Source: Dugong dugon (lineage: Eukaryota > Chordata > Mammalia > Sirenia > Dugongidae). Taken from it: DNA of 64,000 nucleotides. How positions within the stretch are numbered: the stretch's first letter is position 1; each line of letters opens with the position of its first letter. The stretch is from the NCBI GenBank assembly GCA_030035585.1, contig CM057462.1:143184734-143248733 (forward strand). The letters run 5' to 3'. A program made the position numbers and the translations under genes. Of the stretch, positions 10,642 through 21,572 are shown in pieces. The notes under the pieces were generated by a model, which saw only the letters and a program-made list of their open reading frames with translations, was not told the origin of the DNA and ran no database searches.

Positions 10642-12296
10642 TGTTGTTGTTGTTAGGTGCCATGGAGTCAGTTCAGACTTATAGCGAATCTACGCACAAC
10701 AGAACAAAACGCTGCTCGGTTCTGCATCATCCTCACAATCGTTGTTATACTTGAGCCCATTGTTGTGGCCACTGTGTCGGTCCATCTCATTGAAGGTCTT
10801 CCTCTTTTTCACTGACCCTCTGCTTTACCAAGAAAGATGTCCTTCTCCAGGGACCGGTCCCTCCTAATAACATGTCCAAAGTATGTGAGATGAAGTCTCA
10901 CCATCTTTGCATTTAAGGAGCATTTGAGCTGTATTTCTTCCAAGAGATTTGTTTGTTCTTTTGGCAATCCATGGTATATTCAATATTCTTTGCAAACATC
11001 ATAATTTAAAGGTGTCAGTTCTTTTTTGGTCCTCCTTATTCATTGCCCAACTTTCTCATGCATATGAGTTGATTGAAAATACCATGGCTTGGGTCAGGTG
11101 CAACTTAGTCTTCAAGCGGACATCTTTGCTGTTTAACACTTTAAAGAGGTCTCTTGCAGCAGATTTGCCCAGTGCAATGAATCCTTTGATTTCTTGACTG
11201 CTGCTTCCATGGAAATTAATTGTGGACCCAAGTAAAATGAAACCCTTTACAACTTCAATCTTTTCTCTGTTTATCATGATGTTGCTTATTGGTCCAGTTG
11301 TGAGGATTTTTGTTTTCTTTATGTTGAGGTGTAATACATACTGAACCCTGTGATCTTTTGATTTTCATCAGTAAGTGCTTTAAGTCCTCTTCACTTTCAG
11401 AAAACAAGGTTGTGTCATCTGCATAACACAGGTTGTTAATGAGTCTTCCTACAGTCCTGATGCCCCATTCTTCTTCATATAGTCCAGCTTCTAGGATAAC
11501 CTGCTTAGCATACAGATTGAATAAGCATGGTGAAAGGATACAACCCTGATGCACACCTTTCCTGACTTTAAAACACCGGAATCCCTGTGTTCTGTTTGAA
11601 TGGCTACCTCTTAATCTATGTATAGTTTCCTCATGAACACAATTAAGTGTTCTGGAATTCCCATTCTTTACAATATTATCCAAAATTTGTTATAATCCAT
11701 ACAGTGGAATGCCTTTGCATAGTCAATAAAACACAAGTAAACATCTTTCTGGTATTCTCTCCTTTCAGCCATGATCCATCTGACATCAGCAATGATATCC
11801 TTCATTCCATGTCCTCTATTGAATCCAGCTTGAATTTTTGGCAGTTCCCGGTTAATGTACTGCTGCAGCCATTTTTGAATGATCTTCAGTGAAATTTTAC
11901 TTGAGTGTGATGTTAATGATATTGTTCGATAATTTCGGCATTTGGTGAGATCACCTTTCTTTGGAATAGGCATAAATATGGATCTCTTCCCATCGATTGG
12001 CCAGGTAGCTGTCTTCCAAATTTCTTGGCATAGATGAGTGAGCACTTCCAGTGTTGCATCTGTTTGTTGAAACATCTCAGTTGGTATTCTGTCAACTTCT
12101 GGAGCCCATGTTTTTTTGCCAGTGTCTTCAGTGCAGCTTGGACTTCCTCCTTCAGTACCATCGGTTGTTGATCATATGTTACCCCCTGAAGTGGCTGAAA
12201 GTCGACCAACTCTTTTTGGTACAGTGACTCTGTGTATTCCCTCCATCTGCTTTTGATGTTTCCTGCATCATTCAGTATTTTGCCCATAGAATCCTT
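10642..12296 (-). mobile_element. RTE LINE, 5'-truncated, minus strand
   Basis: RTE-clade LINE whose 3' end (TGTTGTTGTTAGGTGCCATG, i.e. a sense tail of CAACA repeats) is at 10642. It extends through the 3' untranslated and reverse transcriptase region to about 12296, where it is 5'-truncated. Encoded fragments are described in the next entry. It matches the plus-strand copy at 31023-33286 over its whole length. Confidence 0.92.
11056..12287 (-). pseudogene. RTE reverse transcriptase remnant
   Basis: Broken reverse transcriptase of the RTE LINE, which would copy the element RNA at a nicked target. Four overlapping open pieces in different frames are visible: 11913-12287 (linker before the polymerase, with KKHGLQ), 11668-12075 (fingers and palm start, with PIPKKGD and FIDYAKAFHCMDYNKFW, where the first catalytic Asp is in FIDYAKAF), 11255-11683 (RKGVHQGCILSPCLFNLYA and the active-site box CYADDTTLFSESEED), and 11056-11277 (thumb and C-terminal part). 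The catalytic YADD is intact, but at least three frameshifts or stops separate the pieces, so no functional enzyme can be made. The endonuclease domain was lost by 5' truncation. Confidence 0.92.
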
Positions 12297-12485
12297 ACAT
12301 AGGGGTTGTTAAATTGTCTTTTTCATTAATTTCCGTTTTTATTTTTTTTTAAGACATATAGTACTCTCTAGGATTTAGCACCTCCTTTTAAATGCTCTAA
12401 CTGCACTCAGAAAGAGTACATGTTCTGTAAGTTTAGTAAAGTTTGGTAATCTTAATTGCATAAATTTTCAATATTATTAGCATAA
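12297..12485. other. Short background stretch
   Basis: AT-rich sequence between the truncated RTE and a SINE fragment. Nothing recognisable. Confidence 0.4.
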
Positions 12486-12590
12486 ACAGTAAAGCACTTG
12501 ACTACTAGCCAAATGATTAGTGGTTGGAACCCACCTAGAAGTGCCTCAGAATACAGGCTTGGTGATCTCCTTCTGAAAGACTATTTGGTC
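12486..12590 (+). mobile_element. AfroSINE-type SINE fragment, plus strand
   Basis: Keeps the tRNA-like promoter region (GCACTTGACTACTAGCC, B-box GGTTGGAACCC) and the start of the longer body variant (GAAGTGCCTCAGAATACAGG). The tail is gone. Confidence 0.72.
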
Positions 12591-12654
12591 ATTCTTCTGC
12601 ACCAAAAAACTGGAGGTAAGATTTTAGTTAAGAAACTGTAGTTGTTAGCTGCTG

Positions 12655-13155
12655 TCTTAGTTATCTAGTGCTGCTATAACAGAAATACCACAAGTTCATG
12701 ATTTTAATAAAGAGAAATTTATTTTGTCACAGTCTCAGAGGCTAGAAGTCTGAATTCAGGAAGCCAATTCCAGGGGAAGGTTTCTCTCTCTGTTGGCTCT
12801 AGGGCAAGATCCTTGCTATCAATCTTTCCCTGGTCCAGGAGCTTTTCAGCTCAGGGACTCTGTATCCAAAAGATGCAAGCTCCTGGCTATGCCTTCTTGG
12901 TGGTATGAGGTCCCCCTCTTTCTACTGGCTTCTCTCCTTTATATCTCAAAAGAGATTGACTTAAAACATAACCTAATCTTGTAGATTGAATTTTGCCTCA
13001 TTAACATAGCTGCCTCTAATCCTGCCTCATTAATATCATAGAGTTAGGATTTACAACACATAGGAAAATCACATCAGATGACAAAATGGTGGACAATCAC
13101 ACAATATTGGGAATCATATCTTAGCCAAGTTTTGACACATACTTTTGGGGGGCAC
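12655..13155 (+). repeat. Unclassified interspersed repeat, copy A (about 500 bp)
   Basis: Starts CTTAGTTATCTAGTGCTGCT and ends near CATACTTTTGGGGGGCACAA. It aligns along most of its length with 30192-30775 (shared AGCAGAAATACCA-type start, TTTTCTCTCTGT block and CATATTTTTGAGAACA-type end). A widespread mammalian-type repeat; I cannot say whether it is an LTR or a DNA element. The frame at 12793-12984 inside it has no known domain. Confidence 0.65.
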
Positions 13156-13161
13156 AACTGC

Positions 13162-13407
13162 TTTGGACTTGGCCCCCAACTTATGGTGAACCCATGCACA
13201 GTGGAACAAAATGTTGCCCGGTCCTACTTGTCAACCCCATGATCAGTTTAGGATATGACCTTTGTGATCCATAGTGTTTTCATTGGCTGTTTTTCAGGAG
13301 ACAGAAAGAGAAGTGGTGGCTGCACATGAGGTGTATTGGACAGGAATCCAACCCGGGTGTCCTGCATGGAAGGCGAGAATTCTACCACTGAACCACACCA
13401 ATGCTCC
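13162..13407 (-). mobile_element. tRNA-Gly-headed SINE, minus strand
   Basis: On the minus strand the element opens with a near-copy of tRNA-Gly(GCC): GCATTGGTGTGGTTCAGTGG followed by TAGAATTCTCGCC, with a B-box-like GGGTTGGATTCC. The body then shares with the RTE derivatives the block CAGCCAATGAAAACACTATGG, and it ends in an RTE-like tail (GACCGGGCAACATTTTGTTC, GGGTTCACCATAAG). This is a different tRNA head from the AfroSINE copies in the window. The tRNA part has an inserted base and is not a functional tRNA gene. Confidence 0.85.
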
Positions 13408-15989
13408 ATAGTTATGAAATAGCAGTCACTTTTAGAGTAAGTAACTGAAAAGAATTTGGTAAATTCATATGTTCTCCACAAGATTCCTCTTGTTATTTTT
13501 GCTGAAAAAAATATTTAAATTTCATAATTGGACAGATTAGGTAGTGAACGATTTCCAGAATATTTAACCTGATAATCCCAAGTTAATATATACTGTTCCA
13601 TCTTCCTTAGGAAATGGAAGAGGAAACAAGCTATTGTAAAACTACTGGCAAATGAGAATGATAGGGCGTCTATCCACTTTATTCCAGGAATGCAGTTGTG
13701 TACAAAGGCTGTATAATGAGTAATCTCAGTAAATGCATCTTTCAAACTAAGCACTAAAGTTTTTTTTCTAATCCATATCCATATACTCCATCCAGAGAGG
13801 CACTGAATGATCCCAAATCAAGTGCCATGTATTCCTTCTTTTTCCCTAAAAAAATCCTTTCTCACACATAAAAATATGCAGAAATGCATAGGGTTTTTAT
13901 TGTTAGGGTGCTATTTTCTAGGTGTCTCAGTTTTTAAACATTCAAAGCCAGTCTCAAAAAAAAAAAAAAGAAAAATTGAACAGAAAAAAATTAAAAATCC
14001 CAAAAAGTGGATGTCTTATATAAGTATTCACATATACACATGTGTATTAGTTGTAAAAATTTCATGTTTTATTAAAGAACGTAGAATTTTAGCTTCTTTA
14101 TACTATGGGGTGATTTATTCTTTTAGCCTGATATCATAAGAGACATTCCAATTCCCAAAGCTTTGACATCTGTGCTCTTTGCAAACCTTTGCCCAATGTT
14201 TTTATTAACTCGATTTAATGGAACCTTTTTTATGGTGACCTTAAGAATTTAATAACTCTTCAATGTAAGGACAATACCATCTGCAGGCGCCACTGGGATT
14301 AAACCATGGTAGTTCAATGCATCTGCTGGAACACATTAAAGAAAGGAAGGAGGGGAAGCAGTGACACAAATCAGTCACTTTCCTCTAACCGACAAGTACT
14401 GTTACTGTTTATGATGGTCAAACGCAGACACGTGTAGGAAATCTCTGTGGGCCTTAAGGTAATATGCAGCTCACTTGCAGCTCCTTAATAATATTAATCT
14501 AACTTTTAGCATGTCAGATATGCTAGCAATCTTCAATTCCAAAGTGTCTCTCCTTCTGACAGACACTTTGCATATCTTTTAGATAAAATCAATATGTTAT
14601 TAGTCATCAACCTGACGCTAGCCCATGAATTAATCTTTTTCTGTCAACCTAGCAGTTTCTAGCCTGCTGTAACTCATCCTCTCAGTATGGATGGGAACTG
14701 GGTTAATCTAATTAAGGGAAAATTAACTTTTTTTTCCCCCTTTGTGGTACTCCCCATCTGTGTTAATTCAAATCTCTGTAGACAGCTGCTCCAAGCAAAT
14801 AATTTTATGCTTGACCTTTTATGTGCAAGATTAAAGTGGTATAGATATATGCATGGGAAGTCAATGAGCTGTCTCACCTTTAACATCCTTTAACATTTCT
14901 TTAACCCTCATTTAACATTCTACTAGTGTTAGGTAAAATTCAGCTGAACACAGGCAATTGCTAAATGACAGTGATATATTTATTTGGGTTGCAAAAAAGA
15001 TTCTGTCACTTCCGCTTTGTGTTTAGTATATGCAGTACCGTTGTCTTTTTGAAAGGTAAATTAACAATAAGTGGTGACAGCACTATGGGTGATTTTGTAG
15101 ATTTGACAAGCAAAGGAGGTTAACAGTATATAATATACAAAATTAATCATTTCTATTGTTGGTACTTATGTGATACAATGACAATACCTGTTAAGAAAAA
15201 AAGCAGATTACAAAGATGATTTCTCTTTGGGCCACGACAATAAAGCTAGGCTCTCTCCATCCTTTGGTTAGTACTAAGATTATATTAGGATAATATAGCA
15301 AGTTTTATTCCTAAAATCCTAGCAAGCTCAGTTTTGAGGCTCAGCAACTGTCATGGTTTAAAGATTGCAGATCTAGTAATCCCGTGGCCAACATTTGAAA
15401 GGAGTTTGTCCCCTGGGCAAAATGTTTCCATTTTATATACTTTCATTCCTCTTCCAGTTCACCCCACCCCTACCCCCTAACTGCCTGTAGTCTCTATCAT
15501 ATACTCTCCTTTAAGGCATTTAGGAAAATCTTGCTTTTCCTCAACAAATCAAATCTGTTCTAAAGAAAAGATAAATGACAAGGCATATCCACTTCTGAGT
15601 GAATATGAAGAAATATATTGTGTCTTCTCAGCGCTACGAGAATAAAAGTATTGACCCTGCTACAGAGAAGAGAGATATTTAGAAGGAAGCAGTGGACATA
15701 TTTTTTACTTCAGCAAATCCCATTTACTGTTTTTTTTGTTTACAAGTCATTATTGCTAGGAATAACCATAAGAAGCAAAGGTTGTACAAATAGGGAACAA
15801 GAAAAATGTCCATCTAAAACTAGGGAAAGTGGTAATTTACTTTAGATTTTTTAGGACAGTAACAAAGTGTATATAACCTACGTTTGTTTGAAAGAGTTTT
15901 TATAAAAGAGTAAACATGTATATACCCACCATCTACACTTAACTAATAGAAAAATGGTGCTATATGTAAAATTCCCTAAACTAACCTCT
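13408..15989. other. Background, no gene seen
   Basis: About 2.6 kb with no recognisable transposon and no coding evidence. There is an A-rich run at 13956-14010. Open frames up to 110 codons lack protein-like composition. Confidence 0.5.
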
Positions 15990-17100
15990 CAAATTGCAAG
16001 TTCCTCCCATTTTATGTATACAGTTATTATGTATTTTAGTTCAATCTTGTTTTTTTTTTTTTTTAAACAATGCCTTAAATTTGATAACATTATTAAGGTG
16101 GATTTACACAGTCATTGTTTGTTTTGATTTACAACATATTGACTGCAATTTTTGCTCATTATTCCTTTCTGTATCTCAGGCTTTCTATCTGGGATCATTT
16201 TCTTCTTGTCTGAAATTCATTCTTTAGAATTTCTTGTGTAGAGTATCTGATAGTAACAGAGTTTTTCAACTTTTTGTTCATCTAAAATATTAAAATTTCA
16301 CCTTCATTTCTGAAAGATAATTTTGTTGTATACACTTCTAAGTCAGAAGCTGTTTTTTCTCAGCCCATTAAAGATAGTTTTACACTTGTATTTTGGCTCC
16401 ATTATTGCCATTCATGAGTTAGGCTGTAGGTGTCTTTGTTTCTTCTCATAGATGATAATATTTTCTCTCTGACTCCTTACAGTATCTTCTTTGTGTATAT
16501 TGCTGTCTACATTTCATGAGGGAACTTTGCTTCTACATATTTTCCTTGGAATTCATTGCAATGTCCAAATATTAAAAATTTTCTGATCAGGTCTGGAATA
16601 TTCTGTCATTTTACCTTTAAATAAAGATTCTCCTCCATCTTCTGTCTCCTATCTTCTGAAATCCCATACAGATTGTTGAGAATTTTCACTATTCAAGTCC
16701 TTTAATTTCTTTTTCATTTTTTCCTGTCTGCTTTTTGCCTCTGGAGTCCCTGGGTGGCACAACGGTTCAACCCTTAGCTGCTAACTGAAAGGTTGGTGAT
16801 TTGAGTCCACCCAGAGGCACCTTGGAAGGAAGGCCTAATACTCCAAAAAAATCAGCCACTGAAAAGCCTATGGAGCACAGTTCTACTCTGACATACATAA
16901 GGTTGCCACAAGTCAGAGTCAACTCCAAGACAATTGTTTTGGTTTTTTGGTTTATTGCCTCTAGACATTCTTTGGATTTCTTTTCAAGATTGCTTGGAGT
17001 ATTTTTTAATGACATTTTGGTTTTTACTCATATTTTATTTCTTTAAACTAATAGCTATATTTTGTTTATTTAAACAAAGTAAAAGTACTTCATGATCTGT
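15990..17100 (-). mobile_element. Old L1 5' region, minus strand, split by a SINE
   Basis: Diverged sequence resembling the reverse complement of an ancient mammalian L1 5' UTR/ORF1 region, for example AAAATTTCACCTTCATTTCT near 16293 and TCTCTCTGACTCCTTACAG near 16463. It is interrupted by a SINE at 16743-16954 and resumes after it. All frames are broken. Confidence 0.5.
16743..16954 (+). mobile_element. AfroSINE-type SINE inside an old L1, 8-bp target-site duplication
   Basis: Plus-strand SINE starting GGAGTCCCTGGGTGGCACAA, with the longer body variant (CACCCAGAGGCACCTTGG; CAGCCACTGAAAAGCC). The target-site duplication TTGCCTCT lies at 16735-16742 and 16955-16962, showing insertion into the pre-existing L1. 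Confidence 0.92.
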
Positions 17101-17660
17101 GTCTGATAAACTATAGTCTTTAAGCCTTTGTGTCTCAGCTGCCTGTTATTTCTTCTGGCTAATGTTCACTGTTCTTTGTGTCCTTGCATGCTTTGTAATT
17201 TTAGAGTTCATGGACTGTGGGATTTAAGTTTTTATTTTTGTATTAAAACTTTGTTTCTCCAGAAAGAATTGAATTCCTTTGACGCATAGGTGACTAACAA
17301 CTAGGACTGCTGTAAAAATATACTAGGAGGTTTTTGTTTGTTTATTTGTATCCTTCATTTTGGGCTGCAACTTCAAATGAGGGTTGTCCTAAAATTGTGA
17401 ATCCTAAACAAAGACTTTCCTCCTCTGCCAAATGCCAAGGTTAAAATAGCTTTATTTCTTGCAGTTTCTTTCCATGTGGCACATGTGTTTCTATTTCATC
17501 CTTACAGTAAGAATGTACAAATTGAGCTGTATAGAGAATATTTTCCATTACATTCTCTGTCAAGTTTGCTCAGCCCAAGACTTTACCTCTTACTTCTTAA
17601 CTCTTAATAAAGTCCTCAAAAGTTGTAATTTGTGGAAGTTAAGTTTGACTTTAGCTAGTC
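17101..17660. other. Background, possibly the outer part of the old L1
   Basis: No gene. Some pieces, such as TTTCTCCAGAAAGAATTG, could continue the old L1, but the signal is too weak to call. Confidence 0.4.
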
Positions 17661-17669
17661 TGTCGCAAC

Positions 17670-18170
17670 TTTGTGCTTATTTCCAGGGGTGCCTGGAGCC
17701 TTGATGGGACCTTTGAGAAAACTTGAATGAATTGTTCTAACAATGATTAGTCTAGTACTATGTAGGGTTTGAGACAGACTAGGAGAAAACTTGTACCATC
17801 TCGTTAACATTATTTCTAGAAACTGATGGATGATTTGCACCTGGTTGCTGTTTTTTCTCTTGATTTCTGCTCTTGAACACAATAATGCACACTTGTTTGT
17901 GCTACATTAACAGAGGCGTATAAAAGACCTTTCTTCTTGGATGACACCAGGATTCCCCCGAGACCAAGGTATCTCATAGGTGATGCTGACAATCTGAAGA
18001 CAAAGTGCAAGTTTTGCAACTGAGAAAGGATACTGGGAGTTGTGTTTGTAAGAACTGGACCTCTCTAATGTTTGCCTGTGCTTTCTTTCTCCAGCTGTAC
18101 TGTATATTTTACTTTTATTAAAGCCTTACAGGAGTATACTCTGCAGAGTATTGTGGGTCCTTTCAATTAT
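17670..18170 (+). repeat. Possible solo LTR-like repeat
   Basis: Promoter-like and poly(A)-like signals are spaced as in a retroviral LTR: a TATA-like GCGTATAAAAG at about 17917 and an ATTAAAGCC poly(A)-type signal at about 18117, about 200 bp apart. No flanking viral genes and no confirmed TG...CA ends or target-site duplication, so this is tentative. Confidence 0.3.
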
Positions 18171-18367
18171 CTGACCCTATGTAATTGCTGCACAAGCATT
18201 TGACAGATACCTGCAGGGCAAAAGCCACCTTCAGAAGATGCTTACTTGCTGCTCACTTCCCAAGTTTCCTTCTTTTTCTTTGTTTTCACCCTCTTAGAAT
18301 TTCTTATATTTTGCCAGATCAGCTTTCCATTATTTAAAAAAAAAAAAACTCTTAAAGATATCTAATA

Positions 18368-18556
18368 TGGTGCAGTGGTTAAGCTCATGGCTGATAACAG
18401 GAAGGTCAGCGGTTCCAACCCACCAGCCTCTCCAAGGGAAAAAGACGTGGCAGCCTGCTTCCGCAAAGATTACAGCCTTGGAAACCCTATAAGGCACCTC
18501 TACTCTGTCCTACAGGGTTTCTGTGAGTCGGAATCAACTCCACTGCAACAAATTTT
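18368..18556 (+). mobile_element. AfroSINE-type SINE, plus strand
   Basis: A-box (TGGTGCAGTGG), B-box (GGTTCCAACCC), longer body variant (GCCTGCTTCCGCAAAGATTA) and RTE-like tail (CTGTGAGTCGGAATCAACTC). The first bases of the head are missing. Confidence 0.9.
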
Positions 18557-18748
18557 TGTGGAATATGTCATACTTCCTAGAATAAAAGCCAGTAAAAATT
18601 AAAATACATACAGAAAAAAAAAAAAACAGTAGCTAAAAGAAAAATCACCTCTTTTATTTCTCCTCAGAGTATTAAGTATTATTTTTACTAAAACAAATTT
18701 CCAGATACTCATCTTGCATACTTTGCATTCCAGCACTACTGTCACTAC

Positions 18749-18777
<29 letters not shown>
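18749..18777. repeat. CA dinucleotide microsatellite
   Basis: About 14 uninterrupted CA units within 18749-18777, the longest pure dinucleotide run in the window apart from the TA run near 52378. Confidence 0.95.
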
Positions 18778-18779
<2 letters not shown>

Positions 18780-18820
18780 CTCTACTTAGAAGGAAATGTG
18801 TACATGTGTATGCCATATGT

Positions 18821-18970
18821 ATACCCATACCCACGGCCGTTGAGACTTATAGCGACCCTATAGGACAGAGTAGAACTGCCTCATAGGGTTTCCAAGAAGT
18901 GGCTAGTGGATTCAAACTGCTGACCTTTTGGTTAGCAGCCAAGCTCTTAACCACTGCACCACCAAGGCTC
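18821..18970 (-). mobile_element. AfroSINE-type SINE, minus strand
   Basis: Tail (CACGGCCGTTGAGACTTATA) left, head (GCACCACCAAGGCTC) right. An imperfect direct repeat, TGCCATATGT at 18811-18820 and TGCCATACAT at 18971-18980, is the likely target-site duplication. Confidence 0.92.
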
Positions 18971-18980
18971 TGCCATACAT

Positions 18981-19790
18981 GCAAAAGAAATAAATAATTC
19001 TTGCATGTTGGTGCCATTCAGAATTCAAATTTTTTCCAACATCTCCCACTCATCTTTCTTTCTGTTGCCAGATAATACATGGGTAAATATACTTTACTTT
19101 TTAGAGTTTATGCCATACAAAACGGCAAATAAACATAAAAGAGAGTGTCTTATCCATAATTTTCACACTTATGTGAATGAATGACTACCATCACATTTTT
19201 TACTGATAACAGATTGTAAGGAGAAAAGAATGAGAAGAATATGAGTGAACTGGGAAGCTGGGCAAACTTGTGTGGGAGAGGAGATGTATAACCAGCTCAG
19301 AAGGAGGTGATATAAGAATCCAGGGTACCCAGGGCAAAGCACTTGTGCTTGGTTCTGGCTCAATTTTCCTGATGGCCTGTGAAGAAGAATCATAGTTCAA
19401 TAGTACAGGCTTTTGTTAACCAGGATGTGTGTATCTGGCAAAGAAAAGGGTGTGTGCATCATTGCCCATGTACATGCAACCTACTTGCTTCTTTCTAATT
19501 GGCACCAGCCCCTCATTTGAGTGGTAGGTGGCAGACCCTCAGTGGGTGCTCTGTAGCTGATCGGCTGTGATGAACCAGCCTTCTTCAAAAAGATTCTAAG
19601 CCTCATTTCTGAGCTTAGGAGTTTTTAGTTGGTTTCATTTGTAGAAAACCTATGAGTAAACCTTTCACCTGAAAAAAGATGAAAGACAATTTCATGTAGA
19701 GAAATCATCCAGGGACCCAAACAAGGAGTCAGCTGGAGATAGACTATTTACAAATATATTCTGTTGATTCTGCTAACTTAAAAGAAGGAT
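18981..19790. other. Background, no gene seen
   Basis: No recognisable element. A 74-codon minus-strand frame at 19169-19393 has no known domain. Confidence 0.5.
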
Positions 19791-19805
19791 AAAAATGTTG
19801 GTTTA

Positions 19806-20054
19806 CAATGTCATAAAACAATATGTGTACTACTGTTTCATGAGAAACTATCTGTTCTGTAAACCTTCACCTGAAGTACAATTAAAAAAAAAAAAAGAAT
19901 CAAAGAGCATCAAACCATTGGCTAATGCATGCAAAATATTTGTCTCTGAAAAAGATTCAAGGATTTTTTTTTGTCATGGTCTCTAACTACTTCCTATGAT
20001 GTTATTTTCATATGTTTAAATAAATCCTGGAATTGTGTTGCCTATTAAAAAAAA
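19806..20054 (+). mobile_element. 5'-truncated L1 carrying a 3' transduction
   Basis: 19806-19898 is the last 90 bp of the young L1 family (CAATGTCATAAAACAATATG to AAGTACAATT) with a poly(A) run at 19884-19896. It continues into about 140 bp that are not L1, which contain an AATAAA signal (20020-20025) and end in a second poly(A) of 13 or more bases (20047-20059). A perfect 15-bp direct repeat AAAAATGTTGGTTTA brackets the whole unit at 19791-19805 and 20055-20069. The duplication includes the extra segment, so the extra sequence arrived with the L1 by read-through transcription. Confidence 0.9.
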
Positions 20055-20069
20055 AAAAATGTTGGTTTA

Positions 20070-20929
20070 GATCTCAGAGAGGGTGAAATAAGGCACAATG
20101 TCTGGTGACTTCTGCCCTATGGTTTTATGCCCTTTTGATTAGCTGGAGAGGCTATTTTCTTTTTTAAAATACAAATTCCTGTAAACTAAAGAAAAAAATG
20201 ATAATAGTGTGTCAAGAATAGAATTAAAATAGGAAATGCCTTAATTTGATATTAGTTAAAATAGAAAGTCAGCAAAATATTTGCAGGAGTTGGATAAACA
20301 CTAGACAATGTTTTAATTTAAAATAGAATATAATTGGCATACTAATGTGTTTCCAGTTTAAGTTTAGTGTTGAAATGGGAAGTGGATCTTGTCTGTTACG
20401 GAAGAGTCAAAAATAATTTATTTCTAGAGTATTCTTAAAATTTCAATAAACAAATGTCAATAGTCATAAAATGGATATTAGCTTATGTCTAGATATATAG
20501 CTGATTTGACTGAATACTATCTGAACTTTTTTTCTTATTTATCCGGTCTGAACTTATCATTTATTTTTAATAATTATTTTCTGCATCAATCTTATAAAAC
20601 ATTTTCTTTAAATGACTCTTAAATTATCGATTTCCTCCCATCTTTTAGATTACATAATACCCAAAATATCAGGTACCTCTTTTTTAAATCTCTGTATGGA
20701 ACCTAGCATTATTGTAGTGATTTGTGAATATTAAAGTATCAATGAATTTTGTTAAATAAATTATTGAACACAGATATGCCCTTACGTATGAGTAAATTAT
20801 TAAAATTTCTCCTAATTTACTATTTGTTTGTTTGTTTGTTTTTTGTCAGTGGGAGACATCAGAGCATCGATACATATTATTTTGTTCTCAAATTACATTC
20901 CTAGGCCACCTATGACGGTTCTACATCTT
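20070..20929. other. AT-rich background, no gene seen
   Basis: No recognisable repeat apart from a short GTTT run at 20826-20843. Confidence 0.5.
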
Positions 20930-21115
20930 AATAAAGTGCACAGGCTTGGAAGCAAAGTATTCAGATAATCCATTTGCTAGCTCTGAAATGACAACTGAAG
21001 CTTTAGGTTCTTTACATGTAAAATGTAGACAGTAATTATATCTAATGCACAGATTTTTAGTGAAGAAATAGGTTAGGTGAAACAATTAATGAAAGTGGTT
21101 GGTACATGTTAAAGC
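20930..21115 (+). mobile_element. MIR SINE remnant, plus strand
   Basis: Follows the MIR order: AGTGCACAGGCTTGGAAGCA (20935-20954), a TTGCTAGCTCTGAAATGA block, TTTACATGTAAAATGTAGAC in place of the core's CATCTGTAAAATGGG, then GGTACATGTTAAAGC. Heavily diverged, as expected of this ancient family. Confidence 0.65.
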
Positions 21116-21164
21116 TTAATATCGTTTATCAAAAAATACAGGATCAACTGAAAAAGATCAGAGA

Positions 21165-21572
21165 GAGAATTAAAAATGTGCTGCATATATGAAATATTAT
21201 TCAACCAATAAAGTCCTGATACATGTTGCAACATGAATAAACCTTTACAACATCATACTGAGGGAAATAAGTCAGCCGCAAAAGGACAAATACTGTATGA
21301 TCCCACTCATATAGAGTATCTAGAATAGGCAAGTGTATAGAGACTTAAGTTTATTATTGGTGACCAGGGGTGACTGGGAGGGAGAGGGAAAGGGGGATTT
21401 CTTGCTTAAGAGACACTGAGTTTCTGTTAAGGGTGATGCAAAAATTGGAAAATAGATAATGGTGATGGTTGCACAACATGATGAACACAACGTCCCTGAA
21501 TTGTACATGCGAAGAATGTTGAAATGGCAAATGTTTTGTTACATATATGTTTACCACAATAAAAATAGATTG
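21165..21572 (+). mobile_element. Old L1 3' end, plus strand
   Basis: Contains the end of ORF2 (GAAATATTATTCAACCAATAAA-like text near 21190, CATACTGAGGGAAATAAGTC at 21254-21273), the purine-rich 3' UTR (GACTGGGAGGGAGAGGG, 21371-21387) and an ACCACAATAAAAAT end near 21565. An older L1 lineage than the full-length copies. The minus-strand frames here are chance. Confidence 0.8.

Noticed and set aside
13375-13407. Possible tRNA-Gly gene
   Set aside because: The acceptor and T-arm do not complete a functional tRNA, there is an extra base in the head, and the sequence continues into a SINE body.
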